Below are positions 6,242-9,856 of a stretch of DNA of 9,856 nt, in pieces. Location of the stretch: NCBI GenBank assembly GCA_025934545.1, contig JAICXV010000032.1:1-9856 (forward strand). The letters run 5' to 3'. How positions within the stretch are numbered: the first letter of the stretch is position 1; each line of letters begins with the position of its first letter. This DNA is from Verrucomicrobiia bacterium (GTDB taxonomy: Bacteria > Verrucomicrobiota > Verrucomicrobiia > Limisphaerales > Palsa-1400). The position numbers were made by a program, and so were the translations under genes. The notes under the pieces are model-generated. The model searched no databases and was not told the origin of the DNA. It worked only from the letters and a program-made list of their open reading frames with translations.

Positions 6242-6739
6242 TTACTCGTGACGAGACTTCTTTTTGCCGTCGATAATTTTCAACAGCGCGAGTTCGCCTT
6301 GGTCGATTCCCGCTTTGTAGCCGCGTCCAAAATCAACTGTGGCACAAGGTCTATTGTGTTCTCCAATGCTGACCGAGACAACTTGACCGATGTCGCCGCG
6401 ACCGGCGGGTTGGTCCAATCGTCCTTTCAAAATATCTTCCACGTATGAACCCGGCTCAATCTCGCCGGTTGTTCTGACCCAAGATTTACCGTGCTCGCGC
6501 AATTTATGTTCGATCGACCCCGGCGCAGCCGGCTCCGTTGCGACCATCCGTGTATTGCCGGGCATCGTTCCTGGATGTCGCATCGTCATTGGGCCAGGCA
6601 TGGGGCCAGGTCCATTTCTGACAATCGGCGCGAGTGGATGTTGTGGGTGTTGTTGGCACGGGCATTGGACGACTACATTCATGCAGCCGGACAAAACCAA
6701 AGTGCTCACCGATGCGAGAACCGCAATTACCTTGTTCAT
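6242..6739 (-). CDS. Small lipoprotein of unknown function
   Basis: A 165-residue protein with a lipoprotein signal: MNKVIAVLASVSTLVLSGC, lipobox LSGC at 16-19, so C19 would be lipidated and the mature protein anchored in a membrane on the periplasmic side. The next part is a low-complexity linker with CPC (26-28) and Met/Pro/Gly-rich repeats (PGPMPGPM, HPGTMPGN, about 44-61). The C-terminal 90 residues look folded, with WVRTTGEIEPGSYVEDIL (87-104), then GDIGQVVSVSIG (115-126) and CATVDFGRGYKAGIDQGEL (132-150). That last part is beta-rich and could be a small SH3-like barrel, though this is a guess from pattern alone. I recognise no family. ATG 6739 is chosen because the signal peptide begins there; the frame extends to 6775 without adding anything. 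The stop codon directly abuts the Lrp stop. It lies 46 bases after the aminotransferase on the same strand. Confidence 0.8.
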   Translation of the reverse strand: MNKVIAVLASVSTLVLSGCMNVVVQCPCQQHPQHPLAPIVRNGPGPMPGPMTMRHPGTMPGNTRMVATEPAAPGSIEHKLREHGKSWVRTTGEIEPGSYVEDILKGRLDQPAGRGDIGQVVSVSIGEHNRPCATVDFGRGYKAGIDQGELALLKIIDGKKKSRHE

Positions 6740-6752
6740 AGTTGGGTTAGAC

Positions 6753-6770
6753 CGCCAGACTACGCTGGCG
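6753..6770. repeat. Perfect inverted repeat upstream of the lipoprotein gene
   Basis: CGCCAG (6753-6758) and CTGGCG (6765-6770) are perfect six-base arms around ACTACG. They lie in the 46-base gap between the aminotransferase stop and the lipoprotein start. No T-run follows on the reverse strand, so it does not look like an intrinsic terminator. It could be an RNA hairpin between two cistrons or an operator. Confidence 0.5.
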
Positions 6771-6785
6771 TTCAATTGACAAGAA

Positions 6786-7874
6786 TTATTGCGATTTCAG
6801 GCCTTTGTCCAGCGCCGTATATAGCTCCCGCATCGTCGCCTCCGTTTCGTCGCCCATGTTCGAGAGACGGAACGTCGTGCCTTTGATTTTCCCATAACCG
6901 CCGTCGATCAGGAATCCCTGGTCTTTAACCGACTTCTGCAACTTCGCAACATCCATGACTGTGCCGCCGGGCTTAGCGCCGTTATTGATGCAAGTCAGCG
7001 TGACCGATTCGTATCCTTTTTCGGGGAAGAAGTTGAAGCCATGTCCGGCTGCCCAATCGCGAGTCATCTGCGAAAGCTTCTTGTGACGGGCGAACCGCGC
7101 GTCTAAACCTTCCGCAAAGAAATCTTCTAGCTTCGACGCCAGCGCATACACGTGACCGATGCTCGGCGTGCTCGGCGTCATGCTTTGTTCGGCGTTCTTT
7201 TGGAACTCGACGAAATCGAAATAGTAACCGCGATCTTTCGTTTGCGCGGCCTTGGCCAGCGCAGCAGGGGAACAAACGAACACCGCCAGCCCGGGTGGCA
7301 TGGCGAACGCCTTTTGCGTGCCTGCCAACAAAACGTCGATATCCAGCCGGTCGAACTCGATCTTGATCGCGCTCATCGAACTAACCGCATCGACAATGAA
7401 CATCACGTCCGGATATTTCTTCTTCAGCGCCGCGATCTCTTCCAGCGGACTCATCACGCCAGTCGACGTTTCATTGTGAATCAACGTCAGCGCATCGAAC
7501 TGGCCGGTGGCCAGTCTGGCATCGATTTGTTCCGCGCGAATCGGCGATCCCCACGGCACCTGCAACGCTTCCGCTTCCTTGCCGCACTTCTTCGACACAT
7601 CAAACCATTTGTCCGAAAAAGCGCCGCACATGCAGTTGAGCACCTTCTTGTGAACGACGTTGCGCACCGCGCCTTCCATCACACCCCAGGCCGAAGACGT
7701 GCTCAAATAAACGAGCTGCTTGGTAAAGAGCAACTGTTGCAACTGCGGTTGGATCTTGGCGTAGAGGTCTTTGAAGCCTTGGCCGCGATGACCGATCATC
7801 GGCGAGCAAAACGCTTTGAACGTTTTTTGGCTGACCTCAACTGGTCCCGGAATATGCAATTTCACGTGTGGCAT
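6786..7874 (-). CDS. Class V PLP-dependent aminotransferase, serine/alanine-glyoxylate (AGXT/PucG) type
   Basis: A 362-residue fold-type I PLP enzyme of the class V group that includes alanine-glyoxylate, serine-pyruvate and some phosphoserine aminotransferases. Family landmarks are the substrate loop HIPGPVEVS (7-15), SPMIGHRG (24-31), the cofactor-phosphate segment STSSAWGVMEGAVRN (58-72), HNETSTGV (133-140), VDAVSSMSAI (161-170; D162 contacts the pyridine nitrogen) and LLAGTQKAFAMPPGLAVF (182-199), with K188 as Schiff-base lysine. The C-terminal small domain includes GTTFRLSNMGDETEATM, the usual R-x-S/G-x-MG pattern. Length is close to family norm. The cytosolic reaction would move an amino group to glyoxylate, pyruvate or 2-oxoglutarate; the specific substrate cannot be read from sequence. 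ATG 7874 is in the right place but lacks a Shine-Dalgarno sequence. It diverges from the arabinofuranosidase and probably runs on into the lipoprotein gene. Confidence 0.9.
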   Translation of the reverse strand: MPHVKLHIPGPVEVSQKTFKAFCSPMIGHRGQGFKDLYAKIQPQLQQLLFTKQLVYLSTSSAWGVMEGAVRNVVHKKVLNCMCGAFSDKWFDVSKKCGKEAEALQVPWGSPIRAEQIDARLATGQFDALTLIHNETSTGVMSPLEEIAALKKKYPDVMFIVDAVSSMSAIKIEFDRLDIDVLLAGTQKAFAMPPGLAVFVCSPAALAKAAQTKDRGYYFDFVEFQKNAEQSMTPSTPSIGHVYALASKLEDFFAEGLDARFARHKKLSQMTRDWAAGHGFNFFPEKGYESVTLTCINNGAKPGGTVMDVAKLQKSVKDQGFLIDGGYGKIKGTTFRLSNMGDETEATMRELYTALDKGLKSQ

Positions 7875-7919
7875 AAAAATGGTTTGGCGGGTTCACACTG
7901 GTTAACGGAACGCCGCGCT

Positions 7920-7935
7920 CGTGAAATTTTTCACA
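7920..7935. promoter_or_regulatory. CRP-like palindrome in the aminotransferase/arabinofuranosidase divergent gap
   Basis: Read on the reverse strand the site is TGTGA-AAAATT-TCACG, nine of ten fixed positions of the CRP consensus TGTGA-N6-TCACA; on the plus strand it is CGTGA-N6-TCACA. The inner arms GTGAAA/TTTCAC form a perfect inverted repeat. The centre lies about 54 bases from the aminotransferase start and 93 from the arabinofuranosidase start, so it could serve either gene. Binding by a CRP/FNR-type protein is inferred; none is encoded in the window. Confidence 0.45.
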
Positions 7936-7950
7936 AGCTCAGCCTCAACG

Positions 7951-7967
7951 CAAGCGATTTGCGCTTG
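7951..7967. repeat. Inverted repeat in the divergent gap
   Basis: CAAGCG (7951-7956) and CGCTTG (7962-7967) are perfect six-base arms around ATTTG. The element lies between the CRP-like palindrome and the possible TTGACA box. There is no T-tract on either side that would make it a terminator. An operator or chance are both possible. Confidence 0.4.
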
Positions 7968-7979
7968 GCTACTGCTTTA

Positions 7980-8010
7980 TTGACATAATTCAGGCAACTT
8001 GGCGTAGACT
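7980..8010 (+). promoter_or_regulatory. Possible sigma-70 type promoter of the arabinofuranosidase gene
   Basis: A perfect TTGACA lies at 7980-7985. The best -10 candidate is TAGACT at 8005-8010, four of six matches at a long 19-base spacing. Transcription would begin near 8017, only a few bases before the GTG start at 8020, giving a leaderless or nearly leaderless message and fitting the lack of a ribosome site. The -10 is poor, and CATAAT at 7984-7989 is a competing -10 whose -35 would be weak. Confidence 0.3.
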
Positions 8011-8019
8011 AAGAAACAC

Positions 8020-9856
8020 GTGCAACTAAGATTCTTCCGTTCCCGGCTCCTCCCTACGATTCTCTTTTTCGTTATAATCAGTTCCGGCGTTGTTGAATCT
8101 TTCGCGTCAGAAAACGGCGCGACCATCACCGTGTCTGCGCAACCGCTGTCCAAGGGCCGGATCGATCCCAGGTTGTTCGGCAATTTCATGGAATTGCTCG
8201 AAGACGTCGTCCCCGGCATGTGGGCAGAAATGCTCAACGACCGCGCCTTTGACGTCATTACGCCGGGCGCGGACTGGGCGTATTACGACGGCTCCGCGAC
8301 GATTTGCGATCGACATTGGGACACGAATAAGACCTGGCGTTTTGACACGGCCAATGCTTTTAACGGCTCGCGCTGCGCCGAACTTCTGCCGCAACGCTCC
8401 CGACCCGCGACTCTCACCCAATCAGGACTGACCGTTAAACGCGGAATGTCTTACGATTTCGGCGGCTATCTCCGTGCGGAAAATCCCAAAGTAAAAGTCA
8501 CTGTCTCCCTGCGTACGATTCAGCCTGATGGCACATCCTTCGTCCTCGGCTCCGTCAAAGTGTCACAACTTTCTCGAGACTGGGAAGCTCGCCTTTGCAC
8601 CCTGCAATCGGTCGGAGACTCCGACGCTGCCATTTTTGAAATCCGCGCTGAAGGCGAAGGCCGTGTGTGGGTCGACAAAGTTTCGCTTATGCCCGCCGAC
8701 AACCAATCCGGTTGGCGCTCAGACGTCGTCCAGGCTATCAAAGAACTAAAACCGGGAATCATTCGCTGGGGCGGTTCAGTCGTGGATCCCGGCGGCTATC
8801 GTTGGAAAGACGGCATTGGCAATCGCGATTTGCGAACGCCTTTTCTCAATCATGTTTGGGGGCGCATCGACTCGAACGACGTTGGCATTGACGAGTTCTG
8901 CCAGTTTTGCGAATTGGTCGGCGCCGAGCCGTTGATCTGCGTCAGTTTTGCCGATGGCCCTCAGAGCGCGGCTGATTTAGTTGAATACTGCAACGGCAGC
9001 ACCCGCACGACCTGGGGAGCCAAGCGCGCGCAGAACGGACACCTCGCTCCTTATCATATTAAATATTGGCAAATCGGAAACGAAATCAGCGGCGACGACG
9101 CACAATACCTTTCGCAAATCCCGGACTTCATCGCCGCGATCCATAAAGCCAGTCCGAGCGTGCAAATCCTTTCTTCGTTCCCCAGCAAAAGGCTGCTCGA
9201 ACGCGCTGGCCGGGAATTGGCTTTCGTTTCACCTCACCATTACACCACCGACTACGCCTCCTGTGATCGCGAGTTCAACAGCCTCTCTGAATTATTCACG
9301 AACACACCGGGATGCGACGACTTGGGAATCGCCGTGACCGAATGGAATATCAGCGCCGGCGATTGGGGCGTCGGTCGCGCGAAGCAAATGACATTGCAGG
9401 CAGCATTGCTCAACGCGCGTTATTTGCACGTCATGATGCGCCATTGCGACAAAGTTGAAATTGCCTGTCGGTCGAATATCGCCAACAGCTTTTGTGGTGG
9501 CGTGATTGAAGCCGGCCCAGCCGGCGTGTTGAAACGCCCGAGCTATTACGCAATGCAACTCTACGCCGAACACGTTTTGCCGATGCCCCTCGAAGCCGAG
9601 ACATCAAACAACGACCTGGACGTTTTCGCGTGTGCCAGCGAACGCCGCCATGTCGTCGTCTTGTTCGTGGTCAATACCAAGTCCGATCCCGTCAACTGTT
9701 CGTTACAATTCGAACGTTTCGCAAAGCAAGTGCAGGCGGTTTCGGTGACGACCGTTTCCGATCAACAGGCCGCGCGCCAACCCGACGTGATGAATCACTG
9801 GACCGCGCCTGATCGCGTATCGAGCCGAACGCGCTCGGTGATCGGCCACGAGGTCA
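8020..9856 (+). CDS. Secreted GH51-type alpha-L-arabinofuranosidase, C-terminus cut by window edge
   Basis: The visible 612 residues form one open frame that runs off the right edge. It starts at GTG 8020, since an in-frame TAG lies at 8005-8007. A signal peptide is clear: RFFRSRLL, a hydrophobic LLPTILFFVIISSGVV core, then a likely cut after SFA (about residue 29). The catalytic domain opens with IDPRLFGNFMELLED and GMWAEML (48-72), typical of GH51. WQIGNEISGD (350-359) holds the acid/base E355 and VTEWNIS (439-445) the nucleophile E441, the clan GH-A pair. Between about 108 and 225 lies an inserted beta-rich domain ending VWVDKVSLMP, like the CBM_4_9-type module of some GH51 enzymes. The enzyme would release terminal L-arabinose from arabinan or arabinoxylan outside the cytoplasm. 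The C-terminal beta-sandwich begins after about residue 530 (VFACASERRHVVVLFVVN) and is incomplete. No transporter or arabinose-catabolism gene is in view. Confidence 0.92.
   Translation, partial: MQLRFFRSRLLPTILFFVIISSGVVESFASENGATITVSAQPLSKGRIDPRLFGNFMELLEDVVPGMWAEMLNDRAFDVITPGADWAYYDGSATICDRHWDTNKTWRFDTANAFNGSRCAELLPQRSRPATLTQSGLTVKRGMSYDFGGYLRAENPKVKVTVSLRTIQPDGTSFVLGSVKVSQLSRDWEARLCTLQSVGDSDAAIFEIRAEGEGRVWVDKVSLMPADNQSGWRSDVVQAIKELKPGIIRWGGSVVDPGGYRWKDGIGNRDLRTPFLNHVWGRIDSNDVGIDEFCQFCELVGAEPLICVSFADGPQSAADLVEYCNGSTRTTWGAKRAQNGHLAPYHIKYWQIGNEISGDDAQYLSQIPDFIAAIHKASPSVQILSSFPSKRLLERAGRELAFVSPHHYTTDYASCDREFNSLSELFTNTPGCDDLGIAVTEWNISAGDWGVGRAKQMTLQAALLNARYLHVMMRHCDKVEIACRSNIANSFCGGVIEAGPAGVLKRPSYYAMQLYAEHVLPMPLEAETSNNDLDVFACASERRHVVVLFVVNTKSDPVNCSLQFERFAKQVQAVSVTTVSDQQAARQPDVMNHWTAPDRVSSRTRSVIGHEV

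Noticed and set aside
6753..6770. The CGCCAG/CTGGCG repeat as an intrinsic terminator for the aminotransferase
   Set aside because: The six-base stem is not followed by a T-tract on the reverse strand, so I list it only as an inverted repeat.
7152..7988. A 278-codon forward open frame antisense to the aminotransferase
   Set aside because: Its protein is rich in Arg, His and Leu with no family pattern, and it lies opposite a gene with every class V aminotransferase landmark. It is a shadow of the GC-rich reverse gene.
1..9856. Search for a defence, toxin-antitoxin, secretion, CRISPR or mobile-element system
   Set aside because: No transposase, integrase, reverse transcriptase, restriction, toxin-antitoxin or repeat-spacer pattern is visible. 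YraN has a nuclease-like fold but is a widespread chromosomal gene beside rnhB/bioA, not part of a defence island here.

Overview
The window is a gene-dense piece (roughly 55% GC by eye) of what looks like an environmental bacterial chromosome, most likely from the Verrucomicrobiota (Pedosphaera/Limisphaerales-like). That assignment is an inference. It rests on an ECF sigma factor followed by a single-span protein with a long Ala/Ser/Gln-rich C-terminal part, on a secreted GH51 arabinofuranosidase with an inserted beta-sandwich, and on how few genes carry a Shine-Dalgarno sequence. No rRNA, tRNA, CRISPR array, insertion sequence, phage gene or recognisable defence locus is visible.

Left part (1-2216). 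The 5' end of an nnr gene (NAD(P)H-hydrate epimerase domain, cut by the window edge) points left. Diverging from it is an ECF sigma factor, and five bases after its stop codon begins a membrane protein that is probably its regulator (anti-sigma-like).

Middle (2262-5692). A forward run rnhB-bioA-yraN follows. rnhB and bioA overlap by one base (TGATG) and yraN starts 22 bases after bioA. They encode RNase HII, the PLP-dependent DAPA aminotransferase of biotin synthesis, and a small YraN/UPF0102 nuclease-fold protein. yraN overlaps by ten bases, tail to tail, with a reverse-strand gene for a stand-alone MnmC2-like (tRNA wobble-uridine) methyltransferase.

Right part (5693-9856). A 69-base divergent gap holding a degenerate heptamer tandem repeat separates the methyltransferase from an Lrp/AsnC regulator. 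The regulator meets tail to tail, with no gap, a small lipoprotein gene. That gene lies downstream of a class V (serine/alanine-glyoxylate type) aminotransferase on the reverse strand, 46 bases away, so the two may be one transcript. A 145-base divergent gap follows. It contains a CRP-like palindrome (TGTGA-N6-TCACG), a second inverted repeat and a possible promoter. A secreted GH51-type alpha-L-arabinofuranosidase then runs off the right edge.

Most of the window is housekeeping and accessory metabolism. The least explained items are the sigma factor/membrane partner pair, the lipoprotein, the heptamer repeat and the CRP-like site. I see no clear evidence of a new multi-gene system. No stretch longer than 300 bases lacks a gene; the longest gap is 7875-8019.
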